Source: Chryseobacterium sp. 52 (GTDB lineage: Bacteria; Bacteroidota; Bacteroidia; Flavobacteriales; Weeksellaceae). Taken from it: 64,000 bases of DNA. The notes beneath the pieces were generated by a model. The model did no database searches, had not been told where the DNA came from, and saw nothing but the letters and a program-made list of their open reading frames with translations. The DNA is taken from assembly GCF_002754245.1 (NCBI RefSeq), contig NZ_PEEX01000001.1:2522001-2586000 (forward strand). Reading direction: 5' to 3'. The position numbers and the translations under genes were made by a program. This document shows, in pieces, positions 9,742 to 17,469 of this stretch (the stretch's first letter is position 1; every line of letters begins with the position of its first letter).

Positions 9742-10110
9742 TTATTCGCAAGCCTGTTGAGCAGTCACCCTTCTACAACCTACTCCCCATCCAATGCAAT
9801 CTATCATTTTTCCTTCTCGTTCTGGTATAGTGCCACTTTCTGTTACTGAAGAAGTATAAGTTCCTGTGTAAGAAGCCGTAACACTACCGTTTTTCATTTC
9901 AGTCGTGCCCACTATTGAACCACTTGCATTTCGAAATGTTGTTTTGCTCCAAGTAACCAGACCACATGTAATTGTCTGAACTTCTTCATGCTCAAAATAT
10001 GTGGCTACAGTAGTATCTGTCAATTTATAAGAGTTTCTAAATGAAGAAAGACTAATTATTAAGCCCATACATAGCGTAAGGCCAAAAAGCATTAAGGTAA
10101 TTTTTTTCAT
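9742..10110 (-). CDS. Small secreted Ser/Thr-rich, Cys-containing protein (possible system substrate)
   Basis: A 122-residue protein with a signal peptide (about 1-24). The mature part has four cysteines (49, 105, 112, 121), three of them in the last 18 residues (CIGWGVGC...AQQACE). Between Cys49 and Cys105 lies a segment unusually rich in Ser, Thr and Gly (about 51-95). A DTT tripeptide at 32-34 matches the known Bacteroidetes O-glycosylation motif D-(S/T)-(A/I/L/V/M/T). I do not recognise a family. It is the first gene of the minus-strand run that encodes the thioredoxin-like protein, propellers, GT-C enzyme and outer-membrane barrel. This position and composition make it the likely client of that machinery: folded by disulfides, perhaps O-glycosylated, and exported. 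It could instead be a structural or bacteriocin-like protein. Confidence 0.65.
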   Translation of the reverse strand: MKKITLMLFGLTLCMGLIISLSSFRNSYKLTDTTVATYFEHEEVQTITCGLVTWSKTTFRNASGSIVGTTEMKNGSVTASYTGTYTSSVTESGTIPEREGKMIDCIGWGVGCRRVTAQQACE

Positions 10111-10368
10111 AATTTAAGATTTAATTTTGGTGAATGGGTTTAACTTTGTCATAGTAAATACAATCGACTAAAGTATTAATCGCAGGTTTTAGCTGAGCTG
10201 TATTTAATAGGTTTTACTGTTATTCTACCATGTGGCTTTTAAAAAAGCAGGTTGGCAGAAAGGGCGGATTACAAAACAAGTGGTTTTTAAGGAGAATCAT
10301 AGGGTAGTAATTATTTTAGATGTGATTCAATGATATAAAAATTCGCTCTTAGAAAACTAATATTTGTT

Positions 10369-10386
10369 AACACAAACGTTTGCGTT
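10369..10386. promoter_or_regulatory. Near-perfect palindrome, LacI-type operator candidate
   Basis: AACACAAACGTTTGCGTT reads as an inverted repeat with a perfect 10-bp core CAAACGTTTG and one mismatched pair further out. A central CG flanked by A/T tracts is typical of LacI-family operators. It lies about 260 bp upstream of the secreted-protein operon. No LacI-family gene is in the window, so any regulator would act from elsewhere. Confidence 0.35.
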
Positions 10387-10497
10387 AGAATATGATTTTA
10401 TTTTCTTATGGGTTAAGTTTTACAGATGTAAATGATCAAAATTTTCTTTATATGTAAAAAATGTCTTTATGAAGACTGTTGTTTTAAAATTTTTAGC

Positions 10498-10509
10498 ACA
10501 TACGTTTGT
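10498..10509. promoter_or_regulatory. Second operator-like half-palindrome
   Basis: ACATACGTTTGT is a 12-bp inverted repeat with one mismatched pair and the same ACG-centred core as the site at 10369-10386. The two centres are 126 bp apart, close to twelve helical turns, a spacing that would allow looping by a bivalent repressor. It may also be chance in AT-rich DNA. Confidence 0.25.
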
Positions 10510-10792
10510 TTGAACCAATAAATCAACTTCTGTTTATGAATATGTAAGTAATTATTTAATCCAAAAGAAGTGTTGGTGAATCTTAATTTTGCTTCGATGT
10601 TTATTACATAAGATTAAATATCCCTTAGAATGCTGTGTTCTCCCCAAGTTCATATTTATAGCAATTCGAAGTAAGCCGTGAAACACTCCCTAACGCAGAT
10701 GGACTAATTAGATTGTGTAGGATTCGGTTATTTAAATAAGTCGCAAGAATACAATCCCTATTCTAAATTTTGTTAAAATTGTAAATTATAAC

Positions 10793-11716
10793 TTATTTTT
10801 TTGAGAAATTAGTTTCGCTAACCAAATAATTAGGCCTTTTTTTTGCCTCCATAAAACCTTTGCCTATATATTCACCAATTATTCCAATCATTAAGAATTG
10901 TAATCCGGTAACAAAAAGAAAGCTAACAATTATAGAAGTCCATCCCTGGATAGTCTGTTGCGTAAATAGATGAAGATAAATAGCATAAAAACCATATAAA
11001 AAGGATATTCCTGAAAAAAGAAAGCCAATTATCGATGATACTCTTAACGGACTTATACTAAATGAAGTTATTCCTTTTAATGAAAAAGAAAGCATTTTCT
11101 TAAGTGGATATTTGCTATTACCAAACTGTCTTTTTTCAACTTGATATTCAACTCCAATCTGCTTATAACCCATCCATGCAATTAAACCTCTCAAAAATGG
11201 ATTTTCCTCATTAAAAGATTTAATTGCCAATAGAACCTTTCTATCTATTAATCTAAAATCTGCTGCGTTTGGAGTCAGTTCGATCTTTGAAATATAGTTT
11301 AGAAAGCGATAGAATAGTTTGGCAGTCATTTTTTTCATAAATGGAACATTTTCTCCATCATTTCTTATTGTATAAACTACTTCGTAGCCATCCATCCATT
11401 TCTCTATGAGCATATCAATTACAGTGGGAGGGTGTTGCATGTCAGAGTCCATGCAGACTACGCAGTCAGCATCAGCATAATCATATCCTGCTTTTAAGGC
11501 ATTTTGATGTCCAAAGTTTCTGGAAAGGCTGATATAGGTAATATTTGGATCACTTTCGGCGATTTCCTTTATTCTTTCCAAAGTCTGGTCAGTACTTCCG
11601 TCATTAATGAAAATAATTTCATAATGATATTTATTTACAACCGACTTTAACAGCGTATAAAAAGGATCAATATTTTCTTCTTCATTAAAACAAGGTACAA
11701 TAATAGAAATTTTCAT
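10793..11716 (-). CDS. GtrB-type (DPM1-like) polyprenyl-phosphate glycosyltransferase
   Basis: A 307-residue family 2 glycosyltransferase. It opens with ISIIVPCFNEEENI, followed by INDGSTD (about 37-43), the metal-binding DSDMQHPP (about 92-99) and FRLIDR (about 153-158). Two C-terminal membrane segments (about 230-252 and 263-287) are typical of GtrB/ArnC/DPM1-like enzymes. It should transfer a sugar from a nucleotide donor to undecaprenyl phosphate on the cytoplasmic face. It pairs functionally with the GtrA-like gene at the opposite end of the block, although the usual gtrA-gtrB adjacency has been split by about 10 kb of genes. The exact sugar cannot be read from the sequence. Confidence 0.85.
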   Translation of the reverse strand: MKISIIVPCFNEEENIDPFYTLLKSVVNKYHYEIIFINDGSTDQTLERIKEIAESDPNITYISLSRNFGHQNALKAGYDYADADCVVCMDSDMQHPPTVIDMLIEKWMDGYEVVYTIRNDGENVPFMKKMTAKLFYRFLNYISKIELTPNAADFRLIDRKVLLAIKSFNEENPFLRGLIAWMGYKQIGVEYQVEKRQFGNSKYPLKKMLSFSLKGITSFSISPLRVSSIIGFLFSGISFLYGFYAIYLHLFTQQTIQGWTSIIVSFLFVTGLQFLMIGIIGEYIGKGFMEAKKRPNYLVSETNFSKK

Positions 11717-12079
11717 TTTTTAGGTTGACATTGTAGAGGTTTGGACATTCTGCTTAAAATAGCCTTTTATTAATTGTAGTGAACGAAATAGGCAAATAGT
11801 AATTTTGTTTTATGTAACAAAGTATCATTATTGCCAAATTTTGGATTAAAATTTCAAAGAAAAATGATAATTTTTTTTGAATAAAAGAATTAATTGATCT
11901 TATTAGTTGACATTTAGTAGAAATGAAATGCCAATTTTTCTAAATTAATTAAAAGAACACTTTGTTAATGATATCCAATTTACATTAGGAAGCCATTTTA
12001 TTCAAGTTTGTTTAAAATTTTTTTACAAAAGAAAATATTTAGAATAGGTATATTTAATCTTTTTGTATTAGGTATTAAT
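11717..12079. other. AT-rich intergenic junction between gtrB and mobB
   Basis: A 363-base stretch, strongly A/T-rich, between the start of the gtrB-like gene and the stop of mobB. It should carry the gtrB promoter. It is the right junction of the cargo island. I see no ORF, clear terminator hairpin, inverted repeat end or target duplication. Confidence 0.4.
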
Positions 12080-13381
12080 CTATTTTTTCTTTTTGGCTAC
12101 GTGTTTCTTCTTCTTCATTTGGTTTTCAAAAGCCTGTTCTTCATAATCCTCACCCAGAAGTTCAGGGAGTAATCCTCCAAGACCCTCTATAAAATCAGGT
12201 TCACCACAGATAAAAGGCACATTGTTTTTATTCAGAAAATGGAATAGATTATGAGGTTCGTCCATAAATTGATTCTCAGAAACTGTTGGTTTCAACGTTA
12301 TTCCTAGTTCTTCTGCGCTTTTGATCTCCGGTTTATTATTATTATTCCATAATTCATTGAATATATTGGCTGAAAACTCTTTGCCCAGCCTTGAGCCATT
12401 CCATACAGTTTTTGACCCATGGTCAATGAAAGTGACCCCATATATTCGCCCCTCATTGTTTCTGCGAATCACGGTATTGATCCCATGTTCCAATAAGTGG
12501 TTTTTAAAACCTACCTCATTTAGTGCTGAATGCATAGCAACCTCAACTTTATTCTTGATCAAAGCTTGTAAAGGCTCTTTTTTTAAGGAAGCTTTAGACT
12601 TTTCGAAATGTTCCTGAAGCATCATGTGTCCTGCCTGTTTACCAAAAAGTGAGGCTTTGAACGGATTACTGGTTTTCTTACCGTTTTCATTGAGTGCAAA
12701 GTAAACCAATCCCTGTTTGGGTATTCCTTGGAGTTCCCCCTTTACTTCCTGAGCAGTTATATTGAAAAGTGATAGTAGCGCATTGTATTCACCCAGGCTT
12801 TGAAATCGATAGTATTTGGGAAGATGCCGGACTACCGAGGCGATCTGGCTTTTTAAATCACCAGCTTTTTGGTCTATTGAATGGAAGACCTTGTTATTTT
12901 CGTGATGTTCCATTTCTGTAGCCGGTAGCAGCCCGTATTTCTCTTCTAACGCTCTGGAAATATTTACTGATCGCCTTCTCTCAAATTTATCTGATATTTT
13001 TCGTCCTTCTTCATCGATGCAGACAGAAACAATATGAATATGAGTACGGTCAATATCAGTATGTTTAAAAACGACAAATGGCTGATTGCCATACCCCATC
13101 TGTTCCATGTAATCCTGTGCAATGGCCTGAAACTTTTCGTCACTGACCTGATCTTTAGGGTGGGGATTAAGTGAAATATGCAGTACCGGCTTTTCTGTTT
13201 TATTGTTGGCCAGCAGATAAGGTTGAAAAGAATGAATTAATTGAGAGGTAGAATAGCTACCGTCCAATGTTTCCACGATCTTCTGGGTATATAAAATTTG
13301 CCCATTTTCTTTCTCTACTTTTAATTGATTATATAAAAGTGCACCCATTAAATTTTCTCCCCTGCCAATATTAGCGATCAT
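12080..13381 (-). CDS. mobB: MobB relaxase (mobilisation nuclease)
   Basis: A 433-residue relaxase that nicks the transferred strand at oriT and stays covalently attached to it. The N-terminal domain carries the three-histidine metal site HTDIDRTHIH (His107, His114, His116), preceded by HISLNPHP (68-75) as in the Bacteroidetes MobB relaxase family. The nucleophile tyrosine is probably in the first 45 residues (Tyr17 or Tyr31). The C-terminal 200 residues are less conserved and end in a lysine-rich tail. The start overlaps the end of mobA by 11 nt, as expected for a translationally coupled mobAB pair. Named following CTnDOT/Bacteroides usage. Confidence 0.92.
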   Translation of the reverse strand: MIANIGRGENLMGALLYNQLKVEKENGQILYTQKIVETLDGSYSTSQLIHSFQPYLLANNKTEKPVLHISLNPHPKDQVSDEKFQAIAQDYMEQMGYGNQPFVVFKHTDIDRTHIHIVSVCIDEEGRKISDKFERRRSVNISRALEEKYGLLPATEMEHHENNKVFHSIDQKAGDLKSQIASVVRHLPKYYRFQSLGEYNALLSLFNITAQEVKGELQGIPKQGLVYFALNENGKKTSNPFKASLFGKQAGHMMLQEHFEKSKASLKKEPLQALIKNKVEVAMHSALNEVGFKNHLLEHGINTVIRRNNEGRIYGVTFIDHGSKTVWNGSRLGKEFSANIFNELWNNNNKPEIKSAEELGITLKPTVSENQFMDEPHNLFHFLNKNNVPFICGEPDFIEGLGGLLPELLGEDYEEQAFENQMKKKKHVAKKKK

Positions 13382-13820
13382 TATTGCCTGTATATTTTAG
13401 ATACTTTTCTTCAAATTCTTGGGTCAAACGAATGATTTCCTGACATAATTTGGCCATTTCTGTGGTTTCTTTTTCCAGTTTGAAGAGGTAGGCAGCTGCT
13501 TTTTTTTCTGACAAACTGCGGTATAATATCTTGATAACTTGGTTGTAATTGACCCCTATGGCTCTGAACTGTCCGTAAAAAGTGGTTAGTCTCATATAAT
13601 AATCCATCGCTGCCTTATCCATTTTTACTGTTTTGATTTCCTTTCCGAACAGAACTGCAATAATGAATTTTGCTTTATTAGTCATTCCGGAGGCTTCAAA
13701 AAGCGATAATAATCTGGCATTCTCCTGGTCATTAAGACGAAAGACATGGCGGTGTATGCTGGGATCGTTTTTGGGAATCCTTCCGCCTTTTTTCTGTTTT
13801 AGCTTCGTATTTAAATCCAT
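13371..13820 (-). CDS. mobA: MobA relaxosome accessory protein (ribbon-helix-helix type)
   Basis: A 149-residue protein upstream of and overlapping the relaxase. The basic N-terminus (KLKQKKGGRIPKNDPSIHRH) is followed by VFRLNDQENARLLSLFEASG, the pattern of Bacteroidetes mobilisation accessory proteins with a ribbon-helix-helix-like DNA-binding fold. The C-terminal half is helical and coiled (about 95-140). MobA-type proteins bind oriT and help the relaxase nick. The hairpin-rich region immediately upstream (13850-13980) is the probable binding site. Confidence 0.88.
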   Translation of the reverse strand: MDLNTKLKQKKGGRIPKNDPSIHRHVFRLNDQENARLLSLFEASGMTNKAKFIIAVLFGKEIKTVKMDKAAMDYYMRLTTFYGQFRAIGVNYNQVIKILYRSLSEKKAAAYLFKLEKETTEMAKLCQEIIRLTQEFEEKYLKYTGNNDR

Positions 13821-13871
13821 GATATATCTATTTTAAATAGTACAAACTCACGACTTTGGAGAGGGTTTTTA

Positions 13872-13978
13872 GCCCCCTGCAAGGGCAAGGGTTTTGGGGC
13901 ACGAAATGAGTTTCGAGTGCCTCAGAACACACCTTGCTCTGTTCCGGTGAACAGAAAATCTGCCCTGCGGGACAGATT
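13872..13978. other. oriT: Probable oriT: cluster of tandem hairpins upstream of mobA
   Basis: Four inverted repeats lie in about 105 bp: GCCCC (13872-13876) with GGGGC (13896-13900); GGCACGAAA (13898-13906) with TTTC-GA-GTGCC (13911-13921) and a 4-nt loop; perfect 7-bp arms TCTGTTC (13938-13944) and GAACAGA (13949-13955) around CGGT; and AATCTGCCC (13957-13965) with GGG-A-CAGATT (13969-13978) around TGC. Clustered hairpins directly upstream of a mobA-mobB pair are the usual setting of oriT in Bacteroidetes elements. The nic site itself cannot be assigned. Confidence 0.6.
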
Positions 13979-14320
13979 ATATAGAGCCATAAAAAATAGC
14001 AAAACGCTTTACCCCATTTTGCTTTAGTAACTGCAATTAATTCTTGTAGATCCATTGTGCCAATATTTTCTGTAAAGTACGGGCAGATTATAAAGAGAAC
14101 TGCAACATAAAACAGAGACAAAGACTGCCAAAGAGAGCCAATGAAAGACAGTAGGATAAAAAGAGTTCGTTATCTGAATTACTTTGTAGAGGCAATCAGG
14201 CAGGCCAGTCTGCAAAGACCCAGCCCTGCCAGCCTTATTGATAAACAGCAGGTGTGAAAGCAGGAAAAATCGCTGGATTTTGTGCCTGCACATTGAAAGT
14301 CGGGAAGCTAGGAATGATAC

Positions 14321-14427
14321 CCTGATTTCAGGCATACAGCCCAGAAATCAGGAGAACTGTCAGTCCTGCAAGCAAAGAGAGCTGACTTCCCAAAATCAGG
14401 CAAAGGTGAAAGCAGGAATGCCTGATT
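14321..14427. repeat. Two CCTGATT-family inverted repeats upstream of traA
   Basis: CCTGATTTC (14321-14329) pairs with GAAATCAGG (14344-14352), a perfect 9-bp stem with a 14-nt loop. AATCAGGC (14394-14401) pairs with GCCTGATT (14420-14427), a perfect 8-bp stem with an 18-nt loop. CAGG/CCTG words recur throughout 14195-14480. These could be regulator or relaxosome-accessory sites, or part of an extended oriT between the divergent mobA and traA genes. The rest of 13979-14520 holds no convincing gene; the overlapping frames there look like chance. Confidence 0.4.
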
Positions 14428-14520
14428 ACATGAAAGCCAGCCTGAAGGCCAGTTCCTATTCAGGAATTCTGGGAGGCAGGCCGTAAAACAAAAAAGATAA
14501 GAACTTATAAAATCAAAAAA

Positions 14521-15288
14521 ATGGAAACTCAAAACAGAACAGTATTTATCGCTTTTTCCAGTCAGAAAGGTGGGGTAGGGAAAAGCACTTTCACGGCAAT
14601 GGCCGCCAGTATACTCCATTACCGCCTGGGCTATAATGTTGCCATCTTTGACTGTGATTATCCCCAGCACAGTCTTTCGAAAATGCGCAAAAGAGATCTC
14701 GAAGCTATTATGCAGAACGAAGTGTTTAAAAAATTGGCCAAACGCCAGTTTTCCGCCATTAACAAAAAAGCATATCCCATTTTACATTGCAGAGCTGATG
14801 AAGCTCTTAAGGAAGCGGATATTTTTCTAAGGTCATCTTCAGTACCTGTCAATGTTGTATTTTTCGACCTGCCCGGCACGGTCAATACACCTGGTCTTCT
14901 CAATACGCTTGCCGGAATGCAGTATATTTTTTCACCCATTACAGCAGATCGTGTAGTTATCGAAAGTACCCTAACCTTTACCGATGTACTTTCCAATATT
15001 CTGATCAGTCAGGGCCATACTTCCATTCAGGCCATCCAACTTTTCTGGAACCAAGTAGACGGTAGGGAAAGGTCGCCTCTATACGCTTCGTACGAAAAAC
15101 TGATCTCAGAATTAGGGCTTACACTCATGAGAACACAGATAACTGATAGTAAACGCTTTCGTAAGGAAGGGGAGGCGGAAGCCCGCACTATTTTTCGTTC
15201 TACCCTGTTACCACCCGATGAAAAGCTGATGAGGGGTTGTCGTCTTGATCAGTTTATGGATGAATTTTTAAAAATCGTCAAATTATAG
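14521..15288 (+). CDS. traA: TraA, ParA/MinD-family ATPase
   Basis: A 255-residue ParA-like ATPase with a deviant Walker A motif QKGGVGKST (15-23), the Walker A-prime segment IFDCDYPQHS (about 42-51) and a switch-like VVFFDLPGT (about 113-121). Bacteroidetes conjugative transposons carry such a gene, called traA, at the head of a short block divergent from mobAB. It may position the element or assist relaxosome partition. The DUF3408 genes follow after 5 nt, so they are likely co-transcribed. Confidence 0.88.
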   Translation: METQNRTVFIAFSSQKGGVGKSTFTAMAASILHYRLGYNVAIFDCDYPQHSLSKMRKRDLEAIMQNEVFKKLAKRQFSAINKKAYPILHCRADEALKEADIFLRSSSVPVNVVFFDLPGTVNTPGLLNTLAGMQYIFSPITADRVVIESTLTFTDVLSNILISQGHTSIQAIQLFWNQVDGRERSPLYASYEKLISELGLTLMRTQITDSKRFRKEGEAEARTIFRSTLLPPDEKLMRGCRLDQFMDEFLKIVKL

Positions 15289-15293
15289 ACTGT

Positions 15294-15692
15294 ATGGAAG
15301 ATCAGGATATCAATAAACAGAATCCCCAACTTGATGAAGAGTTTATCATGTCGATAATGGCCGAGGACACCAGAAATCCTGGATCAAATGAGGCACCCAA
15401 GGGCAAAACTGATGTAAATCCAGTGATCAGGGATAAGCCAAGAATAAAAAAAACAATTGAAGCGGGCTATGGGGAGCGCTTTCTAAGCAACCATACGATG
15501 ACACGAAGAGGCGATAAGAGCATTTATATCCGCCAGGAATATCATGAACGGCTTTCCCGGATTGTTCAGGTTATTGGCGGTGACAAAATACCGCTTTATG
15601 CCTATCTCGACAATATTCTCGACCATCATTTTGATCTTTTCGAGAAAGCCATAACAGAAGATTTCAACGAAAAAAACAAACCTCTTTTTTAA
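15294..15692 (+). CDS. DUF3408 family conjugation-associated protein (first copy)
   Basis: A 132-residue protein with a disordered, charged N-terminal half and a C-terminal DUF3408 domain: DKSIYIRQEYHERLSRIVQ, then PLYAYLDNILDHHFDLF and a NEKNKPLF-type ending. DUF3408 proteins follow the ParA-like gene in Bacteroidetes conjugative elements and may act as its partner, like ParB-type adaptors with a ribbon-helix-helix-like core. It starts 5 nt after traA. A second, shorter paralogue follows at once. The molecular function is not established. Confidence 0.8.
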   Translation: MEDQDINKQNPQLDEEFIMSIMAEDTRNPGSNEAPKGKTDVNPVIRDKPRIKKTIEAGYGERFLSNHTMTRRGDKSIYIRQEYHERLSRIVQVIGGDKIPLYAYLDNILDHHFDLFEKAITEDFNEKNKPLF

Positions 15693-15704
15693 AATATTTC
15701 AATT

Positions 15705-15977
15705 ATGATCCCAAAGAAAATAAATAAGAAAAGCAAGAATACGACCAGACCATATGAATCCGTATTTCTTATTAACCGCTATCCCTCGGGCCGTAACGGT
15801 AAGGTAGTGTATATAAGACCGGACTACCATGAACGGCTTTTGCGTATTGTCCAATTGACCAGAGAAGAAAAGACGACACTTTATTCCTATATCGATAATA
15901 TCCTGGAATATCATTTCAAAGAGTTCGGGGCTGATATTACGCAGTTCTTTAATGAAAGAAATAAACCTATCCTATAA
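15705..15977 (+). CDS. DUF3408 family protein (second, short copy)
   Basis: A 90-residue protein that is almost only the DUF3408 core: GKVVYIRPDYHERLLRIVQ, TLYSYIDNILEYHFKEF and the ending FNERNKPIL. It aligns along its length with the C-terminal two thirds of the gene just upstream, including the last nine residues, so the two arose by tandem duplication. It lacks the long acidic N-terminal extension of the first copy. It lies in the same transcript, 12 nt downstream. Confidence 0.78.
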   Translation: MIPKKINKKSKNTTRPYESVFLINRYPSGRNGKVVYIRPDYHERLLRIVQLTREEKTTLYSYIDNILEYHFKEFGADITQFFNERNKPIL

Positions 15978-16003
15978 ATTATCTACAGCAATTGTATTTT
16001 ATT

Positions 16004-16636
16004 ATGGAAACACTCATAGTCATATGCCTGCTTGTGGTCATTGCCTTATTGCTGCAGGATAAAATTATAATCAAAAAAACGGAGAAAGATAAGCCGGAAA
16101 AGAAGATCAACACAAAGCTGCCTGAAATTATGGGACGGGCAAGGCCGGTAAGAAGCCATGAGGTTCCAAATACGGCCATAGAAGGCCAGCCTGTCCGTTA
16201 TGAAAAAGAAGCTGATAATTTTGATCTTGAAATCGAAAGAGAAAATTTCGATTTACAAATTCCGCAGGAAGAACCGGAGGAAGTTTTAGAAAGCGTTCCT
16301 GATTTTGAACAGGAAGAGGAGCAATGGCGCAGAGAAAGAGAGCCAATAGGTGAAGACGGTTTCGCCACAGGGGTCACCTTTGAAGAACTTAGCACTGTGG
16401 GGATGCTGTTCAGGCAGAAAATACCTGAACCCTCTTTAGAAAAAGAAACATTGGCTATTGTTCAGAAAATACAGGGAACCGAACTCTTCAGCCTACTGGA
16501 AAACTCTATGGGAGATGCTTCACGTAAAATAGCTATGCTATTGGACCGCAGACTTCACTCTACTGAAACCGATTCCGGTTCTTCCATTATGCGGAAAAAT
16601 ACGCTTGATGATTTTGATATCAATGCATTTTTATAA
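16004..16636 (+). CDS. TraD-like conjugal transfer membrane protein
   Basis: A 210-residue protein with an N-terminal membrane segment (about 3-23, ETLIVICLLVVIALLLQDKI), then a basic stretch, a long acidic low-complexity region (about 60-115, rich in Glu and Asp) and a helical C-terminal segment ending in DDFDINAFL. Genes of this shape occur after the DUF3408 genes in Bacteroidetes ICEs and are usually named traD. I start at the ATG at 16004 rather than a TTG at 15992. Role unknown; the single anchor and cytoplasmic acidic tail suggest a scaffold between the TraA/DUF3408 proteins and the membrane. Confidence 0.6.
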   Translation: METLIVICLLVVIALLLQDKIIIKKTEKDKPEKKINTKLPEIMGRARPVRSHEVPNTAIEGQPVRYEKEADNFDLEIERENFDLQIPQEEPEEVLESVPDFEQEEEQWRREREPIGEDGFATGVTFEELSTVGMLFRQKIPEPSLEKETLAIVQKIQGTELFSLLENSMGDASRKIAMLLDRRLHSTETDSGSSIMRKNTLDDFDINAFL

Positions 16637-16658
16637 ATAATACTATTCATGAAGAGGT

Positions 16659-17462
16659 ATGGAACGAGAAAAACCCTTTATAGATGTAATGGGAACAGTT
16701 TTCATCATTGATGTCGATAAAACTGAGCTGAGACAGAAAGATAACCCAGCCAATGTAATTTCAATTTTTGATATGAAAGACACAGGTACAGGATATCAGT
16801 TTGAATACTTGCCTAAAACTAAAAATATGCCTTTGTTTTTTAATGATAAAGAAGGAGTAACATTTCTACTGCCAGAGCTCCTTACATTAGATCCAGCCGG
16901 CATGGCTGAAAAATACAATTGCCCTTTGGACCAAATTCATTTAATGACAGACTTTGATCTGATGGTGGACCAGGTGGCCTATCAAAAAAGACTTTCCGGA
17001 ATTTTACCCGTTATTGAAATTGCTGACCATCCTTTTTACGTCGATATTCGAATGGGAATGCTTCGCCCGCATGATGACTTTCTTTCTAAAGGAATTGTAT
17101 TTTCTGAAATTGAAAATTATTTCATGGATGATCAAAATGCTTACAGTATTCCATACAATCCCAAAACGCACGAATTTCAGGAAATTGACATTGATACTAT
17201 TTTAGAATTCCCCAAAGATCTGATTTCAGTTAGTTTTCCTAATGAAAGTATTTTGGATCCAATCGGTTATAACAGATCCCACGGTCTTGATGAAAGATCT
17301 AATTTAAAGGAAACTAATATTAAATCCCGGTTCAAAGCCGAATATATTGCCTGGAAAGACACCGGTTTAGAAGAGATTATTAAAGAAAACAATAAAAGAT
17401 CTGTTAAAAAGGAATCTACAAACTCGAATAAACCACCTATTAAAAAACGCCCAAAATTGTAA
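16659..17462 (+). CDS. Conserved ICE protein of unknown function
   Basis: A 267-residue soluble protein without a signal peptide or membrane segment. I do not recognise a family. It starts MEREKPFIDVMGTVFIIDVD, has several short beta-strand-like hydrophobic stretches (for example IHLMTDFDLMVDQVAYQKRL near 90-110) and ends in a basic tail (KKRPKL). It sits 22 nt after the traD-like gene and 7 nt before the next gene, so it belongs to this backbone operon. Proteins of this kind are common accessory genes of Bacteroidetes conjugative elements. Confidence 0.65.
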   Translation: MEREKPFIDVMGTVFIIDVDKTELRQKDNPANVISIFDMKDTGTGYQFEYLPKTKNMPLFFNDKEGVTFLLPELLTLDPAGMAEKYNCPLDQIHLMTDFDLMVDQVAYQKRLSGILPVIEIADHPFYVDIRMGMLRPHDDFLSKGIVFSEIENYFMDDQNAYSIPYNPKTHEFQEIDIDTILEFPKDLISVSFPNESILDPIGYNRSHGLDERSNLKETNIKSRFKAEYIAWKDTGLEEIIKENNKRSVKKESTNSNKPPIKKRPKL

Positions 17463-17469
17463 CCAACTT

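Larger units (their letters stand above)
10111..10792. promoter_or_regulatory. Long intergenic region upstream of the secreted-protein operon
   Basis: About 680 bases without a convincing gene, between the stop of the gtrB-like gene and the start of the secreted-protein gene. It must hold the operon promoter. Two LacI-type operator-like palindromes lie inside it and are listed separately. I see no clear -33/-7 pair, riboswitch or terminator. Confidence 0.5.

Noticed and set aside
9742..10110. NVEALA-type secreted peptide
   Set aside because: The characteristic NVEALA motif is absent; only the signal peptide and neighbouring propeller genes are similar in kind.
13828..14670. Several overlapping minus- and plus-strand frames between mobA and traA
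   Set aside because: They overlap each other and the hairpin cluster, have Cys/Leu-rich random composition and match no family; the region is better explained as oriT/regulatory DNA.
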